From Vicinamibacteria bacterium (lineage in GTDB: Bacteria; Acidobacteriota; Vicinamibacteria; Vicinamibacterales; UBA8438): 64,000 nt of DNA. The notes beneath the pieces were generated by a model. The model was not told the origin of the DNA. It was given only the letters and a program-made list of their open reading frames with translations, and searched no databases. Where the stretch lies: the NCBI GenBank assembly GCA_022820825.1, contig JAJEEU010000091.1, positions 18,898 through 82,897 on the forward strand, given 5' to 3'. Position 1 is the first letter of the stretch; each line of letters starts with the position of its first letter. Made by a program: the position numbers and the translations under genes. Positions 1 to 9,870 of the stretch are shown here, piece by piece.

Positions 1-2883
1 CACGGCCTGACGCAGCTCGGCGAGCGTGCCCAGGCGTCCCTCTGCGCGTGCCGCGTCGCAGGCGCGGTCCAGGTACAGCAGCATGACCATCCCGGTCTCC
101 GCGCTCAGGCCTCCGAGCGCGACGATGCCCACCCAGACGGCGATGCTGAGGTTGTACTGCAGCGCGTCCAGCAGCCAGAACGCGCCGGCCAGCGACAGCG
201 GCACGGCCGTGAGCACGATCAGCGTCCTGGCCGCCGACTGCGTGCTGGCGTACACGATGAGCACGATCAGCAGGACCGTCAGCGGCACGACGACCCGCAG
301 CCGCTCCTGCGCGCGCACCATGTACTCGTACTGGCCGCTCCAGCCGAGGCTGTAGCCGGCCGGAATGTCCACGCCGGCGGCTACCGCCTCCCTGGCGCGC
401 TCCACGTAGGTCCCGACGTCGACGTCCTGGATGTCCACGTACACCCAAGCGTTCGGCCGCGCCTGCTCGCTCTTGATGACCGGCGGGCCCTTGACGAACG
501 ACATGTCCGCCAGGAGGCCCAGCGGTATCTGCTGGCGGGTCGGCGTCTGCACGAGGATGTCCCGCAGCTCGGCGGGATTGTCGCGGAGGTCCCGGCTGTA
601 GCGCAGGTTGACGGGATAGCGCTCGAGCCCTTCGACCGTGGTGGTGATGTTCATGCCGCCGATCGCCGACTGGATGACGTCCTGCACGTCGCCCACCGTC
701 AGTCCGTAGCGGCCGATCTCGTCCCGGCGGATCGCGAAGTTCAGGTAGTTGCCCCCCATGGCGCGCTCCGAGAAGGCCGAGCGGGTGCCCGGCACCTGGC
801 GCAGGACCGCTTCGACTTCCTGGCCGAGCTGCTCCAGCACCTGCAGGTCTGGACCGGACAGCTTGACGCCCACCGGGGTCTTGATGCCGGTGGACAGCAT
901 GTCGATGCGGGTCTTGATCGGCATGGTCCAGGCGTTGGTCACGCCGGGGAAACGGATCGCCCGGTTCATCTCGTCGGTGAGCCGCTCGGGCGTCATGCCC
1001 GGGCGCCAGGCGTCCTCGGGCTTGAGCATGATGGTCGTCTCGATCATGCTCAGCGGCGCGGGGTCGGTGGCCGTGTCCGCGCGGCCGACCTTTCCGAACA
1101 CCTGGTCTACTTCCGGAAACGCCCGCAGAATCCGATCGGTCTGCTGCAGGACCTCGCGCGCCTTGCCGATCGATACGCCCGGAAGGGTGGTCGGCATGTA
1201 GAGCAGGTCGCCCTCCCACAGCGGCGGCATGAACTCCGATCCCAGGCGCGCGGCCGGCACGACGGTGGCCGCCAGCGCGGCCACCGTCGCTGCGGCGACC
1301 AGCCAGCGCCACGCCAGCAGGCGCCGCAGCACGGGCCGATAGACGGCCAGCAGCAACCGCGTCAGCGGGTTTGCCCGCTCGGGCCGGACGCGGCCGCGAA
1401 TCCAGTAGCCGGCGAGCACCGGCACGAGCGTGATGGACAGCAGCGCCGCCGCCGCCATCGCATAGGTCTTGGTGAACGCAAGCGGTCTGAACAGCCGGCC
1501 CTCCTGCGCCTCCAGCGTGAATATCGGTGCGAAGGAGACCGTGATGACCAGCAGGGCAAGGAACAGGGTGGGGCCGACCTCCGTGGCGGCGCGCGCGATG
1601 ACCTGCCAGTGGGGCAGCCGGTCGCGGTCGCGCTCCAGGTGCCTGTGGACGTTCTCCACCATCACGATCGCGGCGTCCACCATCGCGCCGATGGCGATCG
1701 CGATGCCGCCCAGCGACATGATGTTGGCGTTGATGCCCTGCAGGTACATCACGACGAGGGCCATGAGCACCGCCAGCGGCAGGGTCAGCAGCGCGACGAA
1801 CGCCGAGCGCACGTGCAGCAGGAACAGCGCGCAGACCAGGGCCACGACGGCCATCTCCTCGATCAGCTTCTGCTGCAGGGTGGCGACCGAGCGCTCGATC
1901 AGCAGCGTCCGGTCGTAGACGGGGATGATCTCGACGCCGGCCGGCAACCCCGAGCGCAGCTCCTCCAGGCGGGCCTTGACCCGTTCGACCACCTCGTGCA
2001 CGTTCGCGCCGTAACGCACGATCACCACGCCGCCGACGACTTCCCCTTCCCCGTTCAGCTCGGCCAGCCCGCGGCGGATGTCCGGGCCGAAGTGCACCGT
2101 CGCGACGTCCTGGACAGTGATGGGCGTGCCCGACGGGTCCACGCCGAGGGCGACGCTCTTTACGTCGTCGAGGCCCTGGATGTAGCCCTCGCCGCGCACC
2201 ATGAACTCCGTCTCGGACAGCTCCAGCACGCGCCCGCCGACGTCGTTGTTGCTGCGCTGCACGGCGCTGCGGATGCGGTCCAGCGAAATGTCGTAGGCGC
2301 GCAGCCGGTTGGGGTCGACGGTGATCTGGTACTGCTTGACGAAGCCCCCGATGCTGGCCACCTCCGAGACGCCCTGCACCGCCGTCAGCTCGTACTTGAG
2401 GAACCAGTCCTGGACGGACCGCAGCTCCGCGAGGTCGGCCCGGTCGGAGCGCAGCGCGTACATGTAGGCCCAGCCGACGCCGGTGGCGTCGGGGCCGAGC
2501 GTGGGGTTGACGCCGGCCGGCAGCCTTCCGCTCACGTAGTTGAGGTACTCGAGGACGCGGCTGCGCGCCCAGTACAGGTCCGTGCCGTCCTCGAAGATCA
2601 CGTAGACGAACGAGAAACCGAAGAACGAATAGCCGCGGACGACGGTGGCGGAGGGCACGGCCAGCATCTGGGTCGTGATGGGGTAGGTGACCTGGTCCTC
2701 GACGACCTGCGGGGCCTGACCCGGGTAGTCGGTGAAGATGATTACCTGGACATCGGACAGATCGGGCAGCGCGTCCAGCGGTGTCGTTCTCAGCGCGTAC
2801 AACCCGCCGCCCGCGATGAAGATCGCCGCCAGCGCTACGAACAGCCGGTTGCGGATCGACCACTCGATCACTTTGGAAAGCAT
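1..2883 (-). CDS. cusA: CusA/CzcA-family heavy-metal efflux RND transporter permease (partial, 3' end beyond left edge)
   Basis: Reverse-strand translation begins MLSKVIEWSIRNRLFVALAAIFIAGGGLYALRTTPLDALPDLSDVQVIIFTDYPGQAPQVVEDQVTYPI, typical of CusA/CzcA; followed by an adaptor and TolC on the same strand order. Confidence 0.93.
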   Translation of the reverse strand, partial: MLSKVIEWSIRNRLFVALAAIFIAGGGLYALRTTPLDALPDLSDVQVIIFTDYPGQAPQVVEDQVTYPITTQMLAVPSATVVRGYSFFGFSFVYVIFEDGTDLYWARSRVLEYLNYVSGRLPAGVNPTLGPDATGVGWAYMYALRSDRADLAELRSVQDWFLKYELTAVQGVSEVASIGGFVKQYQITVDPNRLRAYDISLDRIRSAVQRSNNDVGGRVLELSETEFMVRGEGYIQGLDDVKSVALGVDPSGTPITVQDVATVHFGPDIRRGLAELNGEGEVVGGVVIVRYGANVHEVVERVKARLEELRSGLPAGVEIIPVYDRTLLIERSVATLQQKLIEEMAVVALVCALFLLHVRSAFVALLTLPLAVLMALVVMYLQGINANIMSLGGIAIAIGAMVDAAIVMVENVHRHLERDRDRLPHWQVIARAATEVGPTLFLALLVITVSFAPIFTLEAQEGRLFRPLAFTKTYAMAAAALLSITLVPVLAGYWIRGRVRPERANPLTRLLLAVYRPVLRRLLAWRWLVAAATVAALAATVVPAARLGSEFMPPLWEGDLLYMPTTLPGVSIGKAREVLQQTDRILRAFPEVDQVFGKVGRADTATDPAPLSMIETTIMLKPEDAWRPGMTPERLTDEMNRAIRFPGVTNAWTMPIKTRIDMLSTGIKTPVGVKLSGPDLQVLEQLGQEVEAVLRQVPGTRSAFSERAMGGNYLNFAIRRDEIGRYGLTVGDVQDVIQSAIGGMNITTTVEGLERYPVNLRYSRDLRDNPAELRDILVQTPTRQQIPLGLLADMSFVKGPPVIKSEQARPNAWVYVDIQDVDVGTYVERAREAVAAGVDIPAGYSLGWSGQYEYMVRAQERLRVVVPLTVLLIVLIVYASTQSAARTLIVLTAVPLSLAGAFWLLDALQYNLSIAVWVGIVALGGLSAETGMVMLLYLDRACDAARAEGRLGTLAELRQAV

Positions 2884-2904
2884 CGGTCTGTTCCCGGTGC
2901 GCCC

Positions 2905-4248
2905 TCAGTGCCCGTGCGCGTCCGGCGCTGCCGCGGGGGCGTCCAGCGTTCGGATCGCCTGCGTCAGGTTGCTCTCGGAGTCGATCAGGAACTGCGCGGA
3001 CACGACCACCGTGTCGCCGTCCGCGACGCCGTCGACCACCTCCCACAGCCCGTCGCCGTTGCGTCCGAGCGTGACCTCGGCGACCTGGAACGTGCCTGCT
3101 TCGCGCTCCAGCACCACGACGTCCCGCGTGCCGCTGCGGATCACCGCTTCTTCCGGCACCGCGAGCACGCCGCGCGCGACCGGAACGTCGAACGTCACGT
3201 TGGCGTACATGCCGGCCCGCAGCGTCAGGCCGGGGTTCTCCAGCTCGATCGACACGGTCATCGTGCGCGTCTGCTCGTTGAAGTGCGGATACAGGTAGCG
3301 GACGAAGCCGATGTAGGGCCGTCCGGGCAGGTACGGCAGCTCGACGTGCGCCCGCTGGCCGACGCGCATCGCCTCGACCTGGTGCTCGAAGATCTCGACG
3401 TCGGCCCAGATGGTGGTCAGGTCCGCCATCTTGTAGAGGTTCGTGCCCGCCGTGACGTGCATGCCGTCCAGCGCCTGGTCCACCTTCTCGACGACCACGC
3501 CGGTGACCGGCGACACGACCGACAACGTGCGCCGCGGCGTCCGCTCGCGCTCCAGCGTCGCGATCTGGGCGTCGGTGATGTCCCAGTAGCCGAGCCGCGC
3601 GCGCGCCGCCCCGACCAGCGAATGCGCCCGCTCGGCGATCTCCGGGTACTCCGACGCGTCGAGCCGCCGCGCGTAGTCGACCGCCTGCAGGTACTCCATC
3701 TGGGTCGTGACCAGTTGCGGGCTGTAGATGTCGAACAGCGCCTGCCCCTCCTCTACCGTCTCGCCGAGATAGTTGACGGCAACGTTCTCGATCCACCCGT
3801 CGTACTTCGTGTTCACCCAGGCGATCTGCCGGTCGTTGTGGGCCAGCGTGCCGACCGTGCGGATGGTCTGCGCGATGTCGCGGCGGGAGACGGGCTCGCT
3901 GCGCACGCCGGCGCTCTGCACGAAAGTCGGGTCCACGCGCACCATGCCGGGCGGCAGGACGGCGCCCTCGTCCGCATAGACCGGGACGAGATCCATGCCC
4001 ATCGGGGACTTGCCCGGCCGATCCGACGTGAACGTCGGGTCCATCGGCGCCCGCCAGTACAGGACCTCCCGGGCGTCCTCCAGGGCGGGCGGCGCGGATG
4101 TCGCCGGCGGCGCGGGCGGCGACGCCACGGGCAACGCGGAGAGCAGGGTTGCCGGCCACCGCCAGCCGGCGGGATTGGCGACCAGCACGACCGCGGCCGC
4201 CAGGCCGAGTCCGAAACCGACGACGCTGAAAGCGACTGCCTTCTGCAT
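2905..4248 (-). CDS. cusB: Efflux RND transporter periplasmic adaptor subunit with N-terminal heavy-metal-binding motif (CusB-like)
   Basis: Translation contains YWRAPMDPTFTSDRPGKSPMGMDLVPVYADE (metal-binding domain) and membrane-fusion core; adjacent to cusA. Confidence 0.9.
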   Translation of the reverse strand: MQKAVAFSVVGFGLGLAAAVVLVANPAGWRWPATLLSALPVASPPAPPATSAPPALEDAREVLYWRAPMDPTFTSDRPGKSPMGMDLVPVYADEGAVLPPGMVRVDPTFVQSAGVRSEPVSRRDIAQTIRTVGTLAHNDRQIAWVNTKYDGWIENVAVNYLGETVEEGQALFDIYSPQLVTTQMEYLQAVDYARRLDASEYPEIAERAHSLVGAARARLGYWDITDAQIATLERERTPRRTLSVVSPVTGVVVEKVDQALDGMHVTAGTNLYKMADLTTIWADVEIFEHQVEAMRVGQRAHVELPYLPGRPYIGFVRYLYPHFNEQTRTMTVSIELENPGLTLRAGMYANVTFDVPVARGVLAVPEEAVIRSGTRDVVVLEREAGTFQVAEVTLGRNGDGLWEVVDGVADGDTVVVSAQFLIDSESNLTQAIRTLDAPAAAPDAHGH

Positions 4249-4257
4249 GACGCCCTC

Positions 4258-5583
4258 CTACTCCGTGGGCACGCGCGTGCCGACCGCCCGTTCGAGCCGC
4301 GTGAGCGCGATGAGGTAGTCGGAGACGTAGCGCGCGCCCAGCAGGCGCATCTCGACCAGCGTCCGCTCGCCGTCGAGCAGGTCGAGCACGCCGAGCTGGC
4401 CGGTTTCGTAGGCCGCCTCGGTCGCGCGCAGGGTTTCGTCGGTCTGCGGGATCAGCACGGTGTCGAGCAGGTCGAGTTGCCGGTCGAGCGTCTCGAGCCG
4501 CACCACCGCGTCCTGCACGGCCAGCTCCATGGCGTCGCGCGCCGCGGCCCGTTGCTGGCGCTGCGCCCGCAGCTCGTCGGCGGCCTGCGCCACCCCCGCG
4601 CGATACCTGGCGCGCCAGATCGGCAGCGACACGCCCAGCGACACCGTCAGCGCGTTCCTGCCGTTGTCGGGGAGGAGCTGGTGGAGCGCGGACAGGTCGC
4701 CCTGACGCCCGACGTTCGTGAAACCAATGCTCGCCGTGAATTCGGGCCGGGCGTCCTTGTGCGCCAGATCGACGGCGCGCTCACCGCCGCGGATCAGCGC
4801 GGCCGCGGCCTGCAGCTCCTGGCGGTGCTGGTCGCCGAGCCGGTAAAGGTGGTCTCGATCGAGCGCAGCGGCCGGGCGCTCCAGCGGCGCCACGGCCGGC
4901 AGCGGATCGGCCGCCGGAAGGCCGCGCAACGCGTTGAGACGCGCCGCGAGCACCGCACGCTGCTGCGCGAGCTCGTGCCGCCGGTTGACGACCCGGGCGA
5001 TCTCGGCCTGCAGCCGGATCACCGCCTGTTGCAGCCCCTGACCGGCCGCATAGCGGGCGCTCGCCAGCGTTTCGTAGTGTTCGAGCAGCGAGCGCTCTTC
5101 GCCTGCGAGGCGCAGCGCGGCGTCCGTGTAGCCGAGCTCGTAGTACGCCTCCTTGACCCGGGCAATCACTTCCCGCTGGCCGGCCGCGTGGAGGTGAGAC
5201 AGCGCGGCAGCCTGTTGCAGCGCCACCTGGCCCCGCAGGTCGAGCGTGCCGAACCAGGGAAAGGCCTGGGTGAGCGTGACGCCGTTGAGCTGCGGGCCGA
5301 CGCGGGTCTCCACGCTGCGCAGCGCCTGCGTGAAGGTCACGACCGGGTCGGGCAGCGCCGTCACTTGCGGAACCCGCTGGCGGGCTGCCAGGTAGCGCGC
5401 CTCGGACTCCAGCAGCGTCGGGTTGCGCTCCAGGGCGCCGGCAACGTAGGCACGCAGATCCGGCTCGGCGGCGTGAAACTCCGGCGGCGGCGCGGACTCG
5501 ATCGTCTGCGCGGCGGCCAGCGTGGCCACGAGCCCGGCGGCGGCCGCTGCGGCAATCGAGCGACGAGCGACGAGAACATTCAT
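4258..5583 (-). CDS. TolC-family outer membrane efflux protein (CusC-like)
   Basis: Two OEP-type repeats (e.g. LRATEAAYETGQLGVLDLLDGERTLVEMRLLGARYVSDYLIALTRLERAVG); ATG at 5583 gives MNVLVARRS signal-like N-terminus. Confidence 0.85.
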   Translation of the reverse strand: MNVLVARRSIAAAAAAGLVATLAAAQTIESAPPPEFHAAEPDLRAYVAGALERNPTLLESEARYLAARQRVPQVTALPDPVVTFTQALRSVETRVGPQLNGVTLTQAFPWFGTLDLRGQVALQQAAALSHLHAAGQREVIARVKEAYYELGYTDAALRLAGEERSLLEHYETLASARYAAGQGLQQAVIRLQAEIARVVNRRHELAQQRAVLAARLNALRGLPAADPLPAVAPLERPAAALDRDHLYRLGDQHRQELQAAAALIRGGERAVDLAHKDARPEFTASIGFTNVGRQGDLSALHQLLPDNGRNALTVSLGVSLPIWRARYRAGVAQAADELRAQRQQRAAARDAMELAVQDAVVRLETLDRQLDLLDTVLIPQTDETLRATEAAYETGQLGVLDLLDGERTLVEMRLLGARYVSDYLIALTRLERAVGTRVPTE

Positions 5584-5734
5584 TGATCCGTCTCCGTATT
5601 CGTCGACAACGAGGAACTGGCCGTTCCCGGCGGCTGCAGCGGGTCGGACTGACGGCGCGACGCGTTGGCGCGCGGTCATGCGCTCCGGCAATCGCTGGAG
5701 CCGGACGGGACGGAAAGCGGGACGAACGGGACGG

Positions 5735-6124
5735 TCAGATCAGCAGCGCGGCGTGCTGCAGGAAGAGGGGCGGCGCCGGAATCCCGGGCAGTACCCGGTC
5801 ATGGTGGCGGTCGACGTGCGGGACGGCATGCGGCGCCGCGTCGACCGCGGCAGGCGCCAGCGCAACGGGCTGCTGCGCCGACGGCAGCGACTTGACACTC
5901 TTGACGACGGCGCAACAGGCGATGGCCGCCGGGCGCTCGTCGTGCGTGTCCTCGTCGGAATGTCCGTGACAGCTCGGCGTTGCCGGCACCGCGCCGGCGG
6001 CCATCAGGGGGCATACGAGGGCCACGGCCAGCAACGCCGCAACGGCCCCGGCGCGGGCCCCGAACGACAGCCGCCATGGGTGCGCCATTGACCCCATGCT
6101 GGCACAACGCACGCGTCCATGCAA
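5735..6124 (-). CDS. Small Cys/His-containing exported protein preceding the cus operon
   Basis: 129-aa ORF with hydrophobic N-terminal segment, SCHGHSDEDTHDE and CC motifs, C-terminal PPLFLQHAALLI; same strand, directly upstream of cusCBA. Confidence 0.6.
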   Translation of the reverse strand: MHGRVRCASMGSMAHPWRLSFGARAGAVAALLAVALVCPLMAAGAVPATPSCHGHSDEDTHDERPAAIACCAVVKSVKSLPSAQQPVALAPAAVDAAPHAVPHVDRHHDRVLPGIPAPPLFLQHAALLI

Positions 6125-6136
6125 GGCGCTTCTCCT

Positions 6137-7129
6137 TCAGCGGGTCGCCTGCTGCTCGGTCCGCCGGGCGCCGCGGAGCATGTTCGTGATCGAGTAGTTG
6201 CCTTCGTGGCAGCCGTATTCGTAGAGCGGCCCGGCGCCGCGCGTCATCGGCAGCTCGAACGTCCACGGGCGTATCCAGGTGGTGGGGTCGTCGACCCGCA
6301 CTTCGTAGAGCAGCTCGTCGGCGGCAGTGCGCGTAAAGCGCTCTTCGAGGCGCAGCGCCGGGGTCGCGCTCGCAGCGAACATGAACACCCTGGCGTGGCG
6401 GGTTTCCACCACCAGCGTCTCGCCCTCCCAGCGGCCGCGCCGGTGGCCCTGCCACTGCCGGAACGACGGGTGCGGGCGCCCGTCCGTGGCGATTACCCGG
6501 GCGTCGCCGATCTCCGGGCGGATCGCGACGAAGCCCGGGCTCTGGAACACCTGCATGATGTTCAGCGACGGCCCCGGCGTCAGCGGCGGCCCGGAGTTGT
6601 AGCCGACCATGCAGCGGTCGTGAAGGAAGAGATCCTCCGGCCCCTCGGCGCGCAGGAACGCCGCCCCCGCCGCTTTCCGCCGCTCCTCGCCCGCGGGCGT
6701 CAGCGCGGGGATGCGCCCGTCCGGAGGGTCCACGACCAGCGAGGTGCGGCGCGTGCTGACGACCCGGGTGCCGAGGTCCAGCCAGATGCGCCACTCGTAC
6801 GCGAGTCCCGAATTCTCGCAGCCGAAGAACTCCTCCGGACACTCTTCCCCGACGCGCGGATTGGGCCTGTCCCGCGCCGCGGCGTGCCGCTGTTCGTAGG
6901 CGGCCGCTTCTTCCTCCGTCAGCCGCGCCGTGTCGGCCAGGCTCTCCGGGCGTTCCATCGGCGTCAGGGTGCCGAAGTTCCAGATCCCCTGCAGGTCCGG
7001 ATCGCTCCAGGCCGTGCGTGCGGCGGGCGCCGGATTGTCGCTCTGCCCGGCGACCGTGGCGGCCGGCAGCAGGAGCGCGACGGCCAGCCCGCACCGGATG
7101 GCTCCGAGACGCTTGCGGCAGATTCGCAT
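6137..7129 (-). CDS. Secreted protein of unknown function (paralogous to 60934..61971 and 62038..63000)
   Basis: Signal peptide; shared motifs RTAWSDPDLQGIWNFGTLTPMERPESLAD, RRTSLVVDPPDGRIPALTP, GRWEGETLVVET, CHEGNYSITNML. Confidence 0.75.
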   Translation of the reverse strand: MRICRKRLGAIRCGLAVALLLPAATVAGQSDNPAPAARTAWSDPDLQGIWNFGTLTPMERPESLADTARLTEEEAAAYEQRHAAARDRPNPRVGEECPEEFFGCENSGLAYEWRIWLDLGTRVVSTRRTSLVVDPPDGRIPALTPAGEERRKAAGAAFLRAEGPEDLFLHDRCMVGYNSGPPLTPGPSLNIMQVFQSPGFVAIRPEIGDARVIATDGRPHPSFRQWQGHRRGRWEGETLVVETRHARVFMFAASATPALRLEERFTRTAADELLYEVRVDDPTTWIRPWTFELPMTRGAGPLYEYGCHEGNYSITNMLRGARRTEQQATR

Positions 7130-7176
7130 GGGCAACCTCCTGCTCGTCACCGCGTGTCGCGACCGCCGGCAAGTAG

Positions 7177-7266
7177 TGGCGGAGGGACTGGGATTCGAAC
7201 CCAGGAGCGAGTTTCCCCGCTAACGGTTTTCAAGACCGCCGCCTTCGACCGCTCGGCCATCCCTCC
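7177..7266 (-). tRNA. tRNA-Ser (anticodon UGA), CCA encoded
   Basis: Reverse complement ggagggatggccgagcggtcgaaggcggcggtcttgaaaaccgttagcggggaaactcgctcctgggttcgaatcccagtccctccgcca; long variable arm, T-loop GGTTCGAATCC, 7-bp acceptor stem. Confidence 0.95.
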
Positions 7267-7282
7267 GTGCCGCAACACAAGG

Positions 7283-8575
7283 TTACCCGCCGGCCGGCTC
7301 GATCGCTTCCAGGCCCCGCATGTACGGCCGCAGCACCGCGGGGATGACGACCGACCCGTCGCGCTGCTGGTAGTTCTCCAGGATCGCGACGAGCGCCCGG
7401 CCCACGGCCACGCCCGAGCCGTTGAGCGTGTGGACGTGCTCCGGCTTGCCCCGGCCGTCGGGCCGGAAGCGGATTCCGGCGCGGCGCGCCTGGAACGCCT
7501 CGGTGTTGCTGCAGGAGGAGATCTCCCGGTACGCCTCGTAGCTGGGCAGCCACACCTCGAGGTCGTAGGTCTTCGATGCCGCGAAGCCCATGTCGCCGGT
7601 GCAGAGCAGCATCGTGCGGTACGGCAGCCCGAGGCGCTTGAGCACCTCCTCGGCATGCCGCGTGAGCGCTTCGTGCACGTCCCACGACGTGTCCGGCGCC
7701 GCGTACGCCACCAGCTCGACCTTGTCGAACTGGTGCTGCCGGATCAGGCCGCGCACGTCCTTGCCGTACGACCCGGCCTCGCTGCGGAAGCACGGCGTGT
7801 AGGCGACGTACCAGACCGGCAGCTCCCGCCCGTCGAGTATCTCACCGCGGTGCAGGTTGCAGAGCGGCACCTCCGCGGTCGGGATCAGGTAGAGGTCCCA
7901 CTCCCCGGCCACCTTGAACAGGTCGTCCTCGAACTTCGGCAGGTTGCCGGTGCCGGTCAACGCGTCGGTGCTCGCCAGGAACGGCGGCTCGACCTCGGTG
8001 TAGCCGTGCTCGCCCGTATGGAGATCGAGCATGAAGTTGATGAGCGCCCGCGCGAGCCGTGCGCCGGCGCCGGTGAGCACCGCAAAACGCGCGCCCGCCA
8101 GCCTGGCGCCGCGCTCGAAGTCGAGAATGCCGAGAGCCGGCCCGATCTCCCAGTGCGGGCGGGGCGCGAAGTCGAATTCGGGCGGCGCACCGTGCCGGCG
8201 CACCTCCACGTTGTCCGCCTCCGAACGCCCGACGGGCACGCTCGCATGCGGCAGGTTCGGCAGCTTGAGCGCCCACTCCCGGCGCTCGGCTTCCACCGTC
8301 TCGAGCCGGCTCTCGTGCTCCTTGATGGCCGCCGCGTGCTCCTGCCCGGCCTTGACCAGCGCTTCGACGGGCTCGCCGCCGCGCCGTGCACGGGCGATCC
8401 GTTCGCCGACGTCCTTGCGCGCATGGCGGGCCGACTCCAGCACCGGCAGAATGGCGCGCCGCTCCGCATCGAGCGCCACCAGCCGGTCGAGATCGCCGCC
8501 GAGTCCGTCGCCGCGCGTGGCGAGGCCGGCGCGTACTTCGTCGAGCCGGGTGCGCAGCAGGGTCGGGTCCAGCAT
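7283..8575 (-). CDS. serS: Seryl-tRNA synthetase
   Basis: Class II aaRS motifs, e.g. [83 protein letters not shown]. Confidence 0.97.
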   Translation of the reverse strand: MLDPTLLRTRLDEVRAGLATRGDGLGGDLDRLVALDAERRAILPVLESARHARKDVGERIARARRGGEPVEALVKAGQEHAAAIKEHESRLETVEAERREWALKLPNLPHASVPVGRSEADNVEVRRHGAPPEFDFAPRPHWEIGPALGILDFERGARLAGARFAVLTGAGARLARALINFMLDLHTGEHGYTEVEPPFLASTDALTGTGNLPKFEDDLFKVAGEWDLYLIPTAEVPLCNLHRGEILDGRELPVWYVAYTPCFRSEAGSYGKDVRGLIRQHQFDKVELVAYAAPDTSWDVHEALTRHAEEVLKRLGLPYRTMLLCTGDMGFAASKTYDLEVWLPSYEAYREISSCSNTEAFQARRAGIRFRPDGRGKPEHVHTLNGSGVAVGRALVAILENYQQRDGSVVIPAVLRPYMRGLEAIEPAGG

Positions 8576-8638
8576 GGTGTCGAGCCCCGTCAAACGGGCG
8601 CTTCATTCTAATGCAGCCATGCGGTAGCATTTCCGCGC

Positions 8639-9502
8639 ATGGCGCGCGTCCGGTCGGTGGTCATCCCCGCCGCGGGTCTCGGGACCCGCATCCTTCCCGC
8701 AACGAAAGCGTTTCCCAAGGAGCTGCTGCCGCTCGTCGACCGGCCGATCATTCAGTACGGCGTCGAGGAGGCGGCGGCCGCCGGCATCGACCGCGTCGTG
8801 CTCGTCACCAGCCCGGGCAACAACATGACGGCCGCGCACTTCCGGCCGAATCCGGCGCTCGAAGCCGTTCTCGAGAAGCGCGGCAAGACGGAGAGCCTGG
8901 CGCTGGTGCGGCGCGTGTCGGAACTGGCGGAGCTGACCACGGTGCGCCAGGAGCAGCCGCTGGGGCTGGGCCACGCCGTGCTGATGGGCGCTCCGGCCGT
9001 CGGCGGCGTGCCGTTTGCGGTGCTCCTGCCCGATGACGTCATCGACGCCGATCCGCCGGCGTTGCGGCGCATGGTCGAGCTGTTCGACGAGCTGAACGGT
9101 CCGGTGCTGCTCGTCGAACGCGTTCCCCGCGACGCCGTGAACCGCTACGGCATCATCGAAGCCGCGCCGCTGCGGCCGGGCGTGTTCGAGGTCCGCGGCC
9201 TGGTCGAAAAGCCGGATCCGGCGGACGCGCCCTCCGACCTGGCCATCGTGGGGCGTTACATCCTGACCCCGGACCTGTTCGCCGTGCTGGAGCGCACCGG
9301 GGCGGGCGCGGGTGGCGAAATCCAGCTCACCGACGGCCTGCGCGAGCTGCTGGCGAAGCGCCGCATCTATGCCTGCGAGCTGGCCGGTGTGCGCCACGAC
9401 GCGGGCAACCGGCTGGGCTTTCTCCAGGCCTCGCTCTACTTCGCGCTCAAGCGCCCGGACCTGGCGCCGGCGCTGCGTGCCTTCCTGCGCACGCTGGAGT
9501 AA
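8639..9502 (+). CDS. galU: UTP--glucose-1-phosphate uridylyltransferase
   Basis: VVIPAAGLGTRILPATKAFPKELLPLVDRPIIQYGVEEAAAAGI nucleotidyltransferase signature. Confidence 0.95.
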   Translation: MARVRSVVIPAAGLGTRILPATKAFPKELLPLVDRPIIQYGVEEAAAAGIDRVVLVTSPGNNMTAAHFRPNPALEAVLEKRGKTESLALVRRVSELAELTTVRQEQPLGLGHAVLMGAPAVGGVPFAVLLPDDVIDADPPALRRMVELFDELNGPVLLVERVPRDAVNRYGIIEAAPLRPGVFEVRGLVEKPDPADAPSDLAIVGRYILTPDLFAVLERTGAGAGGEIQLTDGLRELLAKRRIYACELAGVRHDAGNRLGFLQASLYFALKRPDLAPALRAFLRTLE

Positions 9503-9516
9503 CCGCCGCGCGGGTG

Positions 9517-9858
9517 TCAGGAATCCGCGCGGGCCGGCGAGGCCTTTCCGCCGGTGTCGGACCTGGACGCCGGCGACGCTTCGCCGGACCTGGACTTTCC
9601 GTCCGTCGACGACTTCTCCTTCGCAGCGCCCTTCGAATCTCCGGCCGCTTTCTCGGACGCCGCCTGGCCGGCGCTCGGCTTGCGCGCGTAGTCGGTGATG
9701 TACCAGCCTGTCCCCTTGAACTGGATGGCCGGCGAGGAGAGCAGCTTCTGCACCGACCCGCCGCAGGTCGGGCAGTCGGTGACCGGCGGGTCGGAGAACT
9801 TGCGGATCAGCTCGAAGCGGCGGGCGCAAGCGTCACACTGGTATTCGTACAGCGGCAT
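9517..9858 (-). CDS. FmdB-family zinc ribbon protein with long charged low-complexity C-terminal tail
   Basis: MPLYEYQCDACARRFELIRKFSDPPVTDCPTCGGSVQKLLSSPAIQFKGTGWYITDYA. Confidence 0.9.
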   Translation of the reverse strand: MPLYEYQCDACARRFELIRKFSDPPVTDCPTCGGSVQKLLSSPAIQFKGTGWYITDYARKPSAGQAASEKAAGDSKGAAKEKSSTDGKSRSGEASPASRSDTGGKASPARADS

Positions 9859-9870
9859 CTGTCACAACCG

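Noticed and set aside
1609-5586. 1325-aa plus-strand ORF
   Set aside because: Antisense to the clearly recognisable cusA-cusB-tolC genes; composition (HDRDHH/RRG-rich) is typical of a high-GC shadow frame
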